Of a DNA stretch of 64,000 nucleotides, positions 12,903-22,257 are shown piece by piece. The stretch's first letter is position 1. Every line of letters starts with the position of its first letter. The notes beneath the pieces were generated by a model that ran no database searches, had not been told where the DNA came from, and saw nothing but the letters and a program-made list of their open reading frames with translations. A program made the translations under genes and the position numbers. Where the stretch lies: assembly GCF_006494715.1 (NCBI RefSeq), contig NZ_CP041151.1, positions 1,922,001 through 1,986,000 on the forward strand, written 5' to 3'. Source of the DNA: Shewanella sp. SNU WT4. Lineage in GTDB: Bacteria; Pseudomonadota; Gammaproteobacteria; Enterobacterales; Shewanellaceae.

Positions 12903-13385
12903 CTATTGAATTGCACCGTTGGCAGGGACGACTCTCGCTGTGCCATTTAGTTGATAAATATCTACTTGTTCACCAACTTGAAACAGTATTCTTGGATTTA
13001 CTTGTTGGACGATGGCGACCGTTTGCCCATCGCTAAGTTGTATGACTATGTTGACCCCATTATGGGTGCCTGCTGCTTGTCCTGCATCGTTACCAACAAT
13101 ACCCCCTAATAAACCGCCACCAATCGCCGCAATTTCTGATCCAGAGCCTCCACCTATATGTGAGCCTAATATGGCGCCTATTGCTCCTCCTGCTATGGTG
13201 CCAATCGTACTGGAGTTTTCACCAGACAAGGTAACAGGAACTAATTTAACTATGGTACCAGCGGTTACCGTTTGAATTTGCTGGGCGTCTGCGACTGAAT
13301 AAGCATCACCATAAGGATTTGAAGTGCAAGCCGTTAAGCCGACAGAACTTATTATAATGAGTGCTATTACTGATATTTTTGCCAT
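12903..13385 (-). CDS. SlyB-like glycine-zipper outer membrane lipoprotein
   Basis: A 160-aa lipoprotein with a type II signal peptide ending in lipobox LTAC, with Cys20 as the lipidated residue. The middle (about residues 62-108) is rich in glycine: TIAGGAIGAILGSHIGGGSG, then GGGLLGGIVGNDAG. This is the glycine zipper 2TM domain of the SlyB/Pcp family. The C-terminal part is a small beta domain (VIQLSDGQTVAIVQQV). Family members are small outer membrane lipoproteins linked to envelope stress and Mg2+ response; the exact role here is not known. It faces the rrn operon and stands alone. Confidence 0.8.
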   Translation of the reverse strand: MAKISVIALIIISSVGLTACTSNPYGDAYSVADAQQIQTVTAGTIVKLVPVTLSGENSSTIGTIAGGAIGAILGSHIGGGSGSEIAAIGGGLLGGIVGNDAGQAAGTHNGVNIVIQLSDGQTVAIVQQVNPRILFQVGEQVDIYQLNGTARVVPANGAIQ

Positions 13386-13661
13386 CTTGACTCCACGGAA
13401 ATGAAATATAAAACCACTTGAGTATAAAATATTTGGCTGGATATTTTGGTGGTAATCAGCATTGATGAAGCTTATTTAAGCTGGCAGTTAACGGCTGGCA
13501 ATCATCCAATAACAAGTGCGCTGATTACCGCTGAGTCAATGGCTAATTATCTGATTAGGTTGTAATTTGAACTAGATCTCAGCTTGTAGGATTTAATGCT
13601 AAAAGTGACATAGTTTAGTGATAAGGCGCGTTACAATAGCTTTTTTTAAGGGGCACTTGTT

Positions 13662-14024
13662 ATGCTGTTAAAGTTATTTTTTACTGCCGTTGTCATTGCC
13701 TGTGTGTGGTTCATGCTAACTCGGCGCCGAAATGTCGTGGTTACTACATCCGAAACGCCCATTCTTACCAGTCAAGCATTACTGCGTAAATACATGTTAA
13801 CGGCATCATTAGGCGTGGTGCTAGTGGCAGGTATGTGTGCTAGTGCTTGGCATTGGTTAGAGCAGCAACGAGTCTTGCTTGTCAGTATTCAATCACCGAC
13901 AGAAACAACAGTTAAAGAATATCGTGTTAGAAAAGGTGATATTCAGGGAAATCGTATGGTTACTATTGATGGCTTACAGGTGCGTTTTTCAACAGAAGAT
14001 CGCGTTATTATTTCACCGCTTTAG
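13662..14024 (+). CDS. Small inner membrane protein of unknown function
   Basis: A 120-aa protein I do not recognise. It has two hydrophobic segments (about residues 2-18 and 46-63) separated by an Arg-rich turn (TRRRNVVV), then a soluble C-terminal domain with a short beta-rich pattern (LLVSIQS, KEYRVRKGDI, RMVTIDGLQVRFSTEDRVIIS), probably periplasmic. AGGGGCACTTGTT lies just before the ATG and gives a plausible ribosome site. It is followed by corA after 105 bp; co-transcription with corA is possible but not shown. Confidence 0.6.
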   Translation: MLLKLFFTAVVIACVWFMLTRRRNVVVTTSETPILTSQALLRKYMLTASLGVVLVAGMCASAWHWLEQQRVLLVSIQSPTETTVKEYRVRKGDIQGNRMVTIDGLQVRFSTEDRVIISPL

Positions 14025-14129
14025 TCGCTAACATATTAATCTTTTTCTGAAATCGTTACAGTTTACTGTGATTGATCAATAATAGCATACACTGATAAAC
14101 GTTATTCTTAGTGGAAAGTAGGGGGCTGC

Positions 14130-15077
14130 ATGATCACTGCATACATCTATGATAATCGCCAACTCATTTTAAAAGAGCTGAGTATTCACGACTCTTTACC
14201 CGTAGATACCCTGTGGTTAGATTTATACAAACCTGAAGATAACGAAAGGGAATGGTTATCAGCGTTTTCAGCTGAAGAGGTTCCTGACGAAGAAGATATG
14301 AATGAAATCGAGGCCTCTGCACGTTTTTATCAAAACAAAGATGGCTTACACATTAATTCATTATTTCCTCAGCGTGTAGGGCAGGAAGTGAGAGCGGTTA
14401 ACATTTCTTTTAATCTGCGTGAGCGATTTTTGATAACCATGCGTGAGGAGGATGTTGGCCTTATCCGTTTATTGCGTAATTACCTGCGTTTAGGGCGTCT
14501 TGATATAGTGACGCCGCAGCAGCTATTCATCGAGCTTTTTACGCTTAAAGTCGATTATCTTTCTGACTTAATAGAAGATGTGTATACGGTTTTAGATAAT
14601 GTAGGACATGAGGTGTTTGATAATGAAGAGTTAGATGATGTTTTTAAACTCATCACTCTACAGGAAGATTCCAACGGTAAAATTCGCTTAAGTTTGCTCG
14701 ATACTCAAAGATCGCTGCGTTACATTCAGCGTTATTATCGTAAAAAACTCTCCGATGAAGATATGAAAGAATTGCGCGAAATGCTCTCTGACATTGAGTC
14801 CTTAATGCCTCATAGCCAATTTATTTTCGATAAACTCAATTTTTTGCTGGATGCTGCCATGGGGTTTACTGGACTTCAACAAAATAAAATCAGTAAAATT
14901 TTCTCTATTGCAGCGGTGCTTTTTTTACCACCAACCTTAATCGCCAGTAGTTATGGGATGAACTTTGAAGATATGCCTGAACTGCATTGGCATTATGGTT
15001 ATCCGTTGGCACTGGGTCTAATGTTAGCTAGTGCCACGGCAACCTATTGGTTTTTTAAGTTAAAGCGTTGGTTATGA
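14130..15077 (+). CDS. corA: CorA-type Mg2+/Co2+ transporter
   Basis: A 315-aa divalent-cation channel of the CorA (2-TM-GxN) family in the inner membrane. The large N-terminal cytoplasmic domain is acidic and helical. The signature YGMNFEDMPEL lies near residues 274-284 between the two C-terminal transmembrane segments (IFSIAAVLFLPPTLIASSYG and YPLALGLMLASATATYWFF). The basic end FKLKRWL matches E. coli CorA. The length matches the E. coli protein (316 aa). AAGTAGGGGG, a strong ribosome site, lies 5-14 bp before the ATG. It converges on and overlaps by 6 bp the DUF3135 gene. Confidence 0.95.
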   Translation: MITAYIYDNRQLILKELSIHDSLPVDTLWLDLYKPEDNEREWLSAFSAEEVPDEEDMNEIEASARFYQNKDGLHINSLFPQRVGQEVRAVNISFNLRERFLITMREEDVGLIRLLRNYLRLGRLDIVTPQQLFIELFTLKVDYLSDLIEDVYTVLDNVGHEVFDNEELDDVFKLITLQEDSNGKIRLSLLDTQRSLRYIQRYYRKKLSDEDMKELREMLSDIESLMPHSQFIFDKLNFLLDAAMGFTGLQQNKISKIFSIAAVLFLPPTLIASSYGMNFEDMPELHWHYGYPLALGLMLASATATYWFFKLKRWL

Positions 15078-15398
15078 ATTTTGGACCCTGTCATGTTGAG
15101 TGGGAAATTCTAGTATTTTTGCTTTATGCGCTTTGAATTCAGCGGGCTGATTCAATACATTCGACAAAGTCACTAATTTATTGCGCATCAAAGTCATAGC
15201 CACTACACATCTTTGATACGGGTTATTGCACAAAGACATCTTGTGTTGATAATGATGTTTTAAGCTTAATAATTGCTCCCTATTTCTTCCTGAAGATTCG
15301 ATAATTTCATCCATGAGGGTTTCCTGTAGCTTCGCTAATTCGTCTGGCTCATTTTCTGCCATCCGCTTTAGGGTATCGAAGTCGGGTAAGTTGGTCAT
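15072..15398 (-). CDS. DUF3135 family protein
   Basis: A 108-aa soluble protein matching the pattern of the DUF3135 family (LPDFDTLKRMAENEPDELAKL at the start, then CNNPYQRCVVAMTLMRNK in the middle). It is mostly helical with no signal or membrane segment. Function is unknown. Its 3' end overlaps the 3' end of corA by 6 bp in convergent orientation. Confidence 0.75.
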   Translation of the reverse strand: MTNLPDFDTLKRMAENEPDELAKLQETLMDEIIESSGRNREQLLSLKHHYQHKMSLCNNPYQRCVVAMTLMRNKLVTLSNVLNQPAEFKAHKAKILEFPTQHDRVQNS

Positions 15399-15625
15399 AA
15401 ACCACCCCTCTGGTTATTGTACTTCTTGCATAGAGAATTATGCTGGATAGTAACTGCCTTAAAGCCAGTTAACACTATCCTAACTTTGTTAACTCATCAA
15501 GACTGCTTCACTATATCGAAATGCTAGTTGGATGTAATTTGTTATAAGTTGGCTAAATGGCATTGGAATTTAGGATGCAATGTTTTGGCATTAGGCTGAT
15601 TTCTGTGATGGAAAGGTTTTACGAA

Positions 15626-15662
15626 AAATCGTAGTCGAGGGCAGGTTGCTACCCTCGACTAA
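15626..15662 (-). terminator. Rho-independent terminator of the small membrane protein gene
   Basis: TAGTCGAGGG (15632-15641) pairs perfectly with CCCTCGACTA (15652-15661) around a 10-nt loop. On the minus strand it is followed by CGATTTTTCG. It lies 16 bp after the stop of the gene at 15677-16021. Confidence 0.7.
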
Positions 15663-15676
15663 GGCGAAAATAAGAA

Positions 15677-16021
15677 TTATTTTAGCTGATTGTTTAACTG
15701 GCGACGCTTAAGGATGCCATTGCCGCAATAGGCGGCAAATAAACTAAAGGCAGTGACGGTAAGCATAATTACCATAAGACGTAGCCAAGGGGCATTCATT
15801 AGTATACGCGTTTGTACGTACTCATAAGTGCTGCCGCCCCAAACTAAGCAAGTGCTTATTACTAAACATAATTGTAATGCACGCATTACTAACGGATATT
15901 GAATAAAAATCAATAATGGCAGTAGGGTGTAAGTACCAGCCAGAATGACTTGGTTATATCTGAGGAAGTGTGCGCCCAGTAAAATATAGGCTAAGGTCAT
16001 TAAAATTATACGCCACCACAT
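15677..16021 (-). CDS. Hypothetical inner membrane protein (about four TM segments)
   Basis: A 114-aa protein, not recognised. It is almost wholly hydrophobic, with about four membrane-spanning segments (LMTLAYILLGAHFL, LAGTYTLLPLLIFI, LQLCLVISTCLVWG, LMVIMLTVTAFSLFAA) and a basic cytoplasmic tail (KRRQLNNQLK). The topology suggests a small integral protein. It is monocistronic, with its own terminator and a 239-bp gap on the upstream side. Confidence 0.65.
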   Translation of the reverse strand: MWWRIILMTLAYILLGAHFLRYNQVILAGTYTLLPLLIFIQYPLVMRALQLCLVISTCLVWGGSTYEYVQTRILMNAPWLRLMVIMLTVTAFSLFAAYCGNGILKRRQLNNQLK

Positions 16022-16260
16022 AAGTATGCCTGCATCTAAAAAACCGCATTATACCAAGCAGTAAAGCTATATTATACATGCACCTATTTGAGGTGTGAAA
16101 TAGCGCATATCTTAAGATTTACAGGCTTGGACTTTACGATTGTGAATTTGGCAGATTAATTTATTGGTTTGTTTTTATGTTGAGGTGTAATAGTGGTTAA
16201 AGGCTAGCCGGTTAGGGCTTAGCCTGTCGCTGTGGATTGCTAATTAACTCATTATCAGTA

Positions 16261-16944
16261 TTACAATGTTAGTAATAATTGCCTAATTATCATGACACTT
16301 ACCGCAACAAATAGTATGCCCGTGATTAAATCCACATAGCGGCTGTTGCGCTCTAGCATAGATTTAATATCGCCTTTAGAAATCACTATCGCTAAACCGC
16401 CAAACCACAATGCGGTCAGAGCAAAAAATAAGCCACTAGCTGTTATCTTAGTTGCTAAGTCAAGATCTGGCGGGACCAACGCTGAAAGCAAGGTAATGAA
16501 AAATAACATAGCTTTGGGGTTTAGCAGGTTAGTATAAAACCCGATTAAAAAGCCGCGATGAGTCGCCATAGGTTTAGCGGCTATGGTTTGTTCTTTGTCA
16601 TCAAGTGTTTGTTTTTGTGTAGATGCTGTTGCTTGCCACTGCTTAAATGCACTGGTTAATGCGGCTATACCTATCCAGGCTAAATAGGCCGCGCCCATGA
16701 GCTGAATGATGGTGTAAGCCAACACTGAATTTGCAATTAATATTCCCATACCAGTCAAACTTAACGCACAGTGAATAAGAATGGCTGTGGCTATACCGAA
16801 TGCACAGGCTAGGGCGACGGTACGATTTTGTTGGCTGGCAAGTTTAACTATGATGGCAAAATCAGGCCCTGGGCTCACTAGAGCGATAAAGTGGAGTACG
16901 CTGAGCGTGAGTAACAGTGAATAATCCATGAAAGAGTCGGTCAT
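16261..16944 (-). CDS. LysE/RhtB-family amino acid exporter
   Basis: A 227-aa inner membrane exporter with the family's early signature LHFIALVSPGPDFAIIVK near residues 17-34, then six predicted membrane segments. Conserved NLLNPKAMLFF lies in the third quarter. RhtB-type proteins expel amino acids such as homoserine, threonine or leucine. The substrate cannot be assigned. There is a soluble loop of about 35 residues in the middle (QWQATASTQKQTLDDKEQT), somewhat longer than usual. It stands alone, divergent from nadE across a 287-bp gap. Confidence 0.85.
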   Translation of the reverse strand: MTDSFMDYSLLLTLSVLHFIALVSPGPDFAIIVKLASQQNRTVALACAFGIATAILIHCALSLTGMGILIANSVLAYTIIQLMGAAYLAWIGIAALTSAFKQWQATASTQKQTLDDKEQTIAAKPMATHRGFLIGFYTNLLNPKAMLFFITLLSALVPPDLDLATKITASGLFFALTALWFGGLAIVISKGDIKSMLERNSRYVDLITGILFVAVSVMIIRQLLLTL

Positions 16945-17231
16945 TATTTATGTGGGGCCGCATTATCACTGATCCCGCGTGGGAACACCATTATCAAGGT
17001 TCGCTAATGTAGAATAAGTGATTAATAAGTAAATTATTTCAATCATCAATCTTATGACAAGTACCTTGCTATTGATTGTTATGGATGAATCATTGCCACT
17101 TTGGCATCATGTCCATATTCCTAGGCAGTTTTTACTATAGCGCTACAGCAAATAATGATAAATTTAGCTAATTCTGGTGGGCGGCGACAATCACTTCATC
17201 CAATTGATAAACCATTAGCACGGAGTAACCT

Positions 17232-18053
17232 GTGAAAGGACAAATCTTAAGAGAAATGAAAGTACTCAAGGCGATTGAACCTGAGTATGAAGTTCAACGT
17301 AGAGTTGCCTTTATCAAAGCCAAGTTGTTAGAAGCTAATAGCCGATACTTAGTGCTTGGGATCAGTGGTGGTGTTGATTCATCCGTTGCTGGACGTTTAT
17401 GTCAATTGGCCATTAATGAACTTAATAAGCCTGTAACGGATAAACCATATCAATTTATTGCTGTGCGCCTACCTTATCAAATTCAGCAAGATGAAGCGGA
17501 AGCTCAGTTAGCTTGTCAGTTTATTCAACCATCGTCACTCTTAACCGTTAATATTGGTGATGGCGTTGAAGGAATACATAATGCAACCCTTAACGCGGCC
17601 GCAAGTGTGCTTGATAGTAATATCAATGTCGATTTTGTTAAGGGCAATGTCAAAGCGCGGATGCGCATGATAGCTCAATATGAAATTGCGGGATTATGTT
17701 CAGGACTTGTGGTTGGCACAGATCATAGCGCCGAAAATTTAACTGGTTTTTATACTAAATGGGGTGATGGCGCCTGCGATTTAGCTCCCTTATTTGGTTT
17801 AAATAAACGTCAAATTCGCCAGCTCGCTGAATATTTAGGCGCGCCAGACCAATTAGTTTATAAGGCGCCGACAGCAGATCTTGAAGAAAATAAACCATTA
17901 TTGCCAGATGAAGTGGCATTAGGGTTAACTTACGATCAAATTGATGATTTTTTGGAAGGTAAAGATGTTGGTGAAAAAGTCGATAAAAAACTTATCGGCA
18001 TTTATAAGCGCACTCAGCATAAGCGCCAGCCTATCCCGACGCTATATGACTAA
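17232..18053 (+). CDS. nadE: NH3-dependent NAD+ synthetase
   Basis: Catalyses the last step of NAD biosynthesis, amidation of deamido-NAD with ammonia and ATP, in the cytosol. The P-loop-like ATP pyrophosphatase motif [13 protein letters not shown] lies near residues 42-54; [19 protein letters not shown] and [20 protein letters not shown] are also typical. The length of 273 aa matches E. coli NadE and there is no glutaminase domain, so free ammonia is the nitrogen donor. The GTG start at 17232 is preceded by CGGAG at a 6-bp spacing. It stands alone. Confidence 0.95.
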   Translation: MKGQILREMKVLKAIEPEYEVQRRVAFIKAKLLEANSRYLVLGISGGVDSSVAGRLCQLAINELNKPVTDKPYQFIAVRLPYQIQQDEAEAQLACQFIQPSSLLTVNIGDGVEGIHNATLNAAASVLDSNINVDFVKGNVKARMRMIAQYEIAGLCSGLVVGTDHSAENLTGFYTKWGDGACDLAPLFGLNKRQIRQLAEYLGAPDQLVYKAPTADLEENKPLLPDEVALGLTYDQIDDFLEGKDVGEKVDKKLIGIYKRTQHKRQPIPTLYD

Positions 18054-18122
18054 CTGATTAACTCGTAATCGCGCCATGGCATTGCCCGTGGCGCTAAATC
18101 TATTAGCCTAACGCTATACTAT

Positions 18123-18154
18123 TTAGGCGATAGATGATTCGCACAAGGTTAATT
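18123..18154 (-). pseudogene. Severed 3' tail of the diguanylate cyclase gene
   Basis: If the IS50-like element and one copy of its 10-bp target duplication are removed in thought, the diguanylate cyclase frame runs on from ...CTGCH into QLTLCESSIA and a TAA at 18125-18123. This stretch is therefore the original last 10 codons and stop, now cut off by 1.5 kb. The reading is direct from sequence; the pre-insertion state is inferred. Confidence 0.8.
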
Positions 18155-18206
18155 GATGGCAACCCTGTCTCTTCTACACAAATTATTAGCAAAAAATGGA
18201 ACTTTC

Positions 18207-18235
18207 TTGACTGGCGATGATCAGATCATGCAAAT
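18207..18235 (+). promoter_or_regulatory. Likely transposase promoter with two Dam sites
   Basis: TTGACT at 18207-18212 is a good -35 box. GATC occurs at 18219-18222 and 18224-18227, in the spacer just before the weak -10 region (GCAAAT around 18230). IS50 also carries Dam sites at its transposase promoter, where methylation lowers expression, so replication-linked control is likely here too. The exact -10 is uncertain. Confidence 0.45.
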
Positions 18236-18256
18236 TCACTCACTTCATCATTTTTA

Positions 18257-19684
18257 ATGTCAATTTTTAACCCGAACAAATGGGCATATGATCACTTTCA
18301 TCATGCTGAGCTAGGTGATAAACGACGAGCGGCAAGGTTAACCGCCGTCGCTGAACACATGGCGGTTGGCAGCGGTAAATCGGTTGCCAGATCTTGTAAT
18401 GGTGAAGATGCCAAACTCGAAGGAGCCTATCGATTGATCCGCAATGATAATGTTAGCCCATCTATGATCAGAGCCGCCGGTTTTGCTCGCACCGCCCAAG
18501 CGATTGAAAATATAAATGAAATACTTGCTCTCGAAGACACGACAGCCCTGAGTTATAAGCACAGTGTGGCGTCTGAATTAGGGAAATTAGGCAAACCTAC
18601 CGATAAGTCTCGTGGTTGGTGGGTTCATTCTGTCTTGCTACTGGATAGCCATACTTCTCGGACCTTGGGCTTGATCCACCAAGATTGGTGGTGTCGACCT
18701 GATAATCCCAACAAGGCCGATGAAAAAGAGAGCGGTAAATGGGCCGATGCATCCTATTTTACGCGGCAACGCTTGCAGGCTCACATGTCGCGAGTGATCT
18801 CAGTGTGTGATAGAGAAGCGGATATCATGCATTATTTATCGGATAAACAATCACATAGTGAACGGTTTGTGGTGCGGGCAAAACATGCAAGAAACCTAGT
18901 AGAATACGAGGCTAAGCTGTTTGAGCACATGGATAGTCATCCCGTTACCGGCGGATACACCATCGCCATCCCACAAAAAGGCATAAAGGAAGCCAGTGGG
19001 AAAAGCAAGAATCGTCCCTCGCGAACAGCCAAATTCACCCTCAAAGCCAGTGCGGTTAACATCAAACATAATCGTCAGCAGCATGCGATTAATGTGGTGT
19101 ACGCACAAGAGCTCAATCCTCCCCAAGGTGAAGATGGACTATCTTGGATGCTACTGACCAGTGAGCCGATTGACACGTTGGCGCAGCAACTTCATGTGAT
19201 TGATATTTATACCACTAGATGGCGCATTGAGGACTTTCATAAGGCGTGGAAAACCGGCGCGGGGGTTGAAAGGTTACGCATGACATCGCCAGACAACCTT
19301 GAGCGAGCGGCCTCGATACTTTGCTTTATTGGTGTGCGGCTACTGCAACTTCGGGAAGTGATGAGCCAGCCAATTTATCTGAGAAAAAGAGGGCAAATCG
19401 AAGCAGCGCAAAGCATGGAAAATCAAAGCTGCAGCAATGTCTTAGAGAATGATGAATGGCGAGTACTGATGCAGCTCTACAAGCCAAGGGGACATAAAGG
19501 CAAAGAAGCCCCAAATATGAAGTGGGCTTATCAATCCTTGGCCAAACTAGGAGGCTTTAATGATAGCAAGCGCACGGGAATGGCCAGCTGGTCCACGATT
19601 TGGGAGGGATGGGATGATCTTCAGGCTCAGGTAAAGGGGTATCGCTTAGCCAAAGCCCTATTTGAAGCCGGAGAAACGCTATGA
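18257..19684 (+). CDS. tnp: IS50/Tn5-type transposase
   Basis: A 475-aa DDE transposase closely related along its length to Tn5 Tnp (476 aa). Shared segments include AELGDKRRAARL at the N-terminus (end-binding region), LEDTTALSY (first catalytic Asp), DKSRGWWVHSVLLL, VCDREADI (second Asp), and YTTRWRIEDFHKAWKTGAG with the Y-R-E-K signature holding the catalytic Glu. The C-terminal region (DSKRTGMASW) corresponds to the Tn5 dimerisation part. The TGA stop lies in the element's right end. It catalyses cut-and-paste transposition in cis. No frameshift or stop is seen. Confidence 0.95.
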   Translation: MSIFNPNKWAYDHFHHAELGDKRRAARLTAVAEHMAVGSGKSVARSCNGEDAKLEGAYRLIRNDNVSPSMIRAAGFARTAQAIENINEILALEDTTALSYKHSVASELGKLGKPTDKSRGWWVHSVLLLDSHTSRTLGLIHQDWWCRPDNPNKADEKESGKWADASYFTRQRLQAHMSRVISVCDREADIMHYLSDKQSHSERFVVRAKHARNLVEYEAKLFEHMDSHPVTGGYTIAIPQKGIKEASGKSKNRPSRTAKFTLKASAVNIKHNRQQHAINVVYAQELNPPQGEDGLSWMLLTSEPIDTLAQQLHVIDIYTTRWRIEDFHKAWKTGAGVERLRMTSPDNLERAASILCFIGVRLLQLREVMSQPIYLRKRGQIEAAQSMENQSCSNVLENDEWRVLMQLYKPRGHKGKEAPNMKWAYQSLAKLGGFNDSKRTGMASWSTIWEGWDDLQAQVKGYRLAKALFEAGETL

Positions 19685-19691
19685 GATCTGA

Positions 19692-21899
19692 TCAAGAGAC
19701 AGGATGGCAACCTGTGCATATGACTTGGTTTCTTCCTTGTTTTTTCGCTTGGTATAAGTTTTCATCGGCAATACTCAGCCATTTATCTAGGGCTGAGCCA
19801 AATTTAGCCGCGCAATTAAAACCACCGATACTCGCCGTTACCTTAAATGGTGCAGCAGCGCCATAATGAATTGAAAGTTGTTCAATCTGCTCCCTAAAGT
19901 GCTCTAAGTGGGCAATTAATGTGGCTTGTTCATAGCCAGATAAAATAATTAAAAACTCTTCGCCGCCATAGCGCGCTAAAATATCGGTTTCACGCCTAAA
20001 ATGCTGCTTTAATAATACGCTTACCTGCCGTAAACATTGATCGCCTGCTAAATGCCCATAGGTATCGTTAACGGTTTTAAAATGGTCAAGATCCAATAGA
20101 ATGACGGCCAGATTTTCTTGGCTGCGTTGGCAGTATTCCTGCGCGATAATAAATAACTGTTCGCCATGGCGTCGATTAGATAGCTGAGTTAAGCCATCTT
20201 GAGTCGCTAATTGTTGGAGCTTGTCATTGGCCTGTTTCAGCTCAAGGGTGCGAATAGTGACTTGCTCTTCCAGCGCTAATTGATGGGCTAATAACTCTTG
20301 CTGATTTAGTGATATTTGCTCATACAAGCTAATCATTTCAATCGGCGTATGCTGGGTAAATTCCATCTTTATGTTTTGAGTATCTTTATTGGTTACGCAC
20401 CGACTAATAAGCACTAACGGTCGAGTCTGAATGCGGCTAATAATGCCAGCTAGACTCATAGCTAATGCAATCGCTAGCCATAAAAATCCAAAGGTATAAA
20501 GATACAGCTGTTGAGCCGACATTAATAATGGCTCAAAAGGCTGTAGTAGCATTAAACGTAATCCATTATCAAATGAGCGAGTGAGATAGATATATTCCGG
20601 CGCATTAGTCGATAAATCATGTAAATTTATCATGTTAAATGGAGTGCTATAGCCCTCTCCTGACTGTCGATATTTAAGCGGACTTAGCAAAGGCAGTGTT
20701 AATGATGGTGATGAATAAATAATATAGCCCTTGGCATCTGTAATAATGACCAGCGGCTGAGACTGATTAGCGCTCTCTATATTAGTAGTAAACATCTGTG
20801 GTAAATTAAAAGTCGCCAATAGATGACCTAAAAGCTGCTTATCTTGCTGTGATATTACGTCTATGGTTAAGGTTAACTTATCAAGGCGAGTCTTTTCTTG
20901 TATAAAGCTTGGCGGCTTTTCTGCCTCTACCCCAGGAATATGGCTGTTTGACTTGCTTTGCAAAAGGCTGGCAGGCTCAGTGTCCATTATCAGCGGTGTA
21001 ATCGCTTGATATTTTAAGGTTAAATAGTCCGCGTTATGCTCGACTAATTGATTGATATCAATATTTATCGCATCGGTTGTCTCTGCCGATAAACCTAACC
21101 ACAGCGCCATAGTCGATAAGGATTTATAGTGATCCTCAAATGAATGTTCGAGTGTTTGATATTGATAATTCAGAGAGTCACTGAGCTTATTTAGCAGCAA
21201 CTGCTGTTGTTGCTGTAGATGCGAATAGTTAAGGAATAAGGTCGAAATTAATAATGCGGCTGTGATAATAAGGCAAAATATATAGGTTAGGTGTGAGTTA
21301 AACGATCTCCGCGGATGATATGGAAAACGGTCAAATTGATATAAGTAGGGCCAAACCAATAAGATTAATGCGGCTATTGCCGTATAAAGTAAGCCGTTAA
21401 TGGCTTGTTTAAGCAAAATGAAGGGTAAATGACTGATGGGTAATTGGGTGAATACTAGCGTGTAACAATAAAAAATCACTGGCGCAAGCAATAACCAAAA
21501 CAGCATGCTGGCATATAAAATATAAATGTTTTTTCTGCGCGCAAACCCCAATACTATGGCCTCAATGGCCAAAAATACGAAGATAAACCAATTCCCCCAA
21601 GATAGAAACAAACCTAGGGCACAGAGCATAGCTGTGAGTAATGCAAACCATGGCCCCGCCAACACAGCAATAATAACTAAAGCCGTATTACCAAAAATTA
21701 GCTGCACGTTAGCAAATAATGGAATAGGAAAGAGGTTGAGTATTAGGCCTATGACGCCAAAAATAACACTTAACATCAAAGTTGTTTGGTATTTACTGGG
21801 TTGTTGCACGTATAAGCCTTTAATAGTTGCGAGAAAATGCTGCGTTGCAAATATGTTGCGCTTGATGCGTATGTTACTTGTTTCTGTGCCAACTTGCAT
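19692..21899 (-). CDS. Membrane-bound GGDEF diguanylate cyclase, C-terminus altered by the IS50-like element
   Basis: A 735-aa inner membrane enzyme expected to make c-di-GMP from two GTP. The first ~200 residues hold several membrane segments (MASE-like), then a further segment and a periplasmic sensing region (about 225-470), a return segment (LYTFGFLWLAIALAMSLAGI), a coiled coil, and the GGDEF domain with active-site GGEEF at about 645-649 and an inhibitory-site RxxD (RETD) at about 636-639. The active loop is intact. The last three residues (PVS) and the stop come from the right end of the IS50-like element; the native end was QLTLCESSIA. The change lies after the catalytic domain, so activity may persist. 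The ATG start is 10 residues before the first basic stretch. Confidence 0.9.
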   Translation of the reverse strand: MQVGTETSNIRIKRNIFATQHFLATIKGLYVQQPSKYQTTLMLSVIFGVIGLILNLFPIPLFANVQLIFGNTALVIIAVLAGPWFALLTAMLCALGLFLSWGNWFIFVFLAIEAIVLGFARRKNIYILYASMLFWLLLAPVIFYCYTLVFTQLPISHLPFILLKQAINGLLYTAIAALILLVWPYLYQFDRFPYHPRRSFNSHLTYIFCLIITAALLISTLFLNYSHLQQQQQLLLNKLSDSLNYQYQTLEHSFEDHYKSLSTMALWLGLSAETTDAINIDINQLVEHNADYLTLKYQAITPLIMDTEPASLLQSKSNSHIPGVEAEKPPSFIQEKTRLDKLTLTIDVISQQDKQLLGHLLATFNLPQMFTTNIESANQSQPLVIITDAKGYIIYSSPSLTLPLLSPLKYRQSGEGYSTPFNMINLHDLSTNAPEYIYLTRSFDNGLRLMLLQPFEPLLMSAQQLYLYTFGFLWLAIALAMSLAGIISRIQTRPLVLISRCVTNKDTQNIKMEFTQHTPIEMISLYEQISLNQQELLAHQLALEEQVTIRTLELKQANDKLQQLATQDGLTQLSNRRHGEQLFIIAQEYCQRSQENLAVILLDLDHFKTVNDTYGHLAGDQCLRQVSVLLKQHFRRETDILARYGGEEFLIILSGYEQATLIAHLEHFREQIEQLSIHYGAAAPFKVTASIGGFNCAAKFGSALDKWLSIADENLYQAKKQGRNQVICTGCHPVS

Positions 21900-22257
21900 C
21901 AGTTACTTGATGATAATGCTGCGCCAATCAGTATTCGCCGTGGGTGATTAACTGCTTTGAACTAATAATTCCAGTCACCCAGTAGGTTTGAGTCACCAAT
22001 ACATAGCACTAACATAAAGCTGTATTTGCTTGATACGAGTTTCTTGGTAGTACAGGTGTAAATGTTGGCGTTATAGGTGAGTGTGGGGCAAAATTTAGCA
22101 AGCTAAGTGTATATTTAGGTGTATGTCTAGGTGTATCTCAAGGTGTGAGCCTAGTTGAATGGCTATTAGTTAGTTCAGCTATCAAATCGCAGCTGTCGAT
22201 ATAAATAGGCGCTGCGCTCAAGATTGCTCCTGATGCCGGCGGCAACGCCTATAGTTT
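21900..22257. other. Non-coding region upstream of the diguanylate cyclase
   Basis: No gene is seen over about 360 bp. It should hold the promoter of the diguanylate cyclase gene (minus strand). Around 22078-22155 the text is repetitive (several GGTGTAT and TAGGTGT copies), and it is followed by the 9-bp tandem array. No terminator hairpin with a T-run was found for the pseudouridine synthase gene. Confidence 0.4.

Larger units (their letters stand above)
18165..19702 (+). mobile_element. IS50-like insertion sequence (IS4 family, IS50 group), complete
   Basis: The 1,538-bp element is close in size to IS50 (about 1.53 kb). The left end is CTGTCTCTTCTACACAAAT (16 of 19 bases as in the IS50 outside end). 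The right end, read inward, is CTGTCTCTTGATCAGATCT, identical over 19 bases to the IS50 inside end as I recall it. Identical 10-bp direct repeats GATGGCAACC (18155-18164 and 19703-19712) flank it. The single transposase gene is intact. All parts needed for movement appear present, which suggests a recent insertion. The right end interrupts the diguanylate cyclase gene. Confidence 0.95.
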
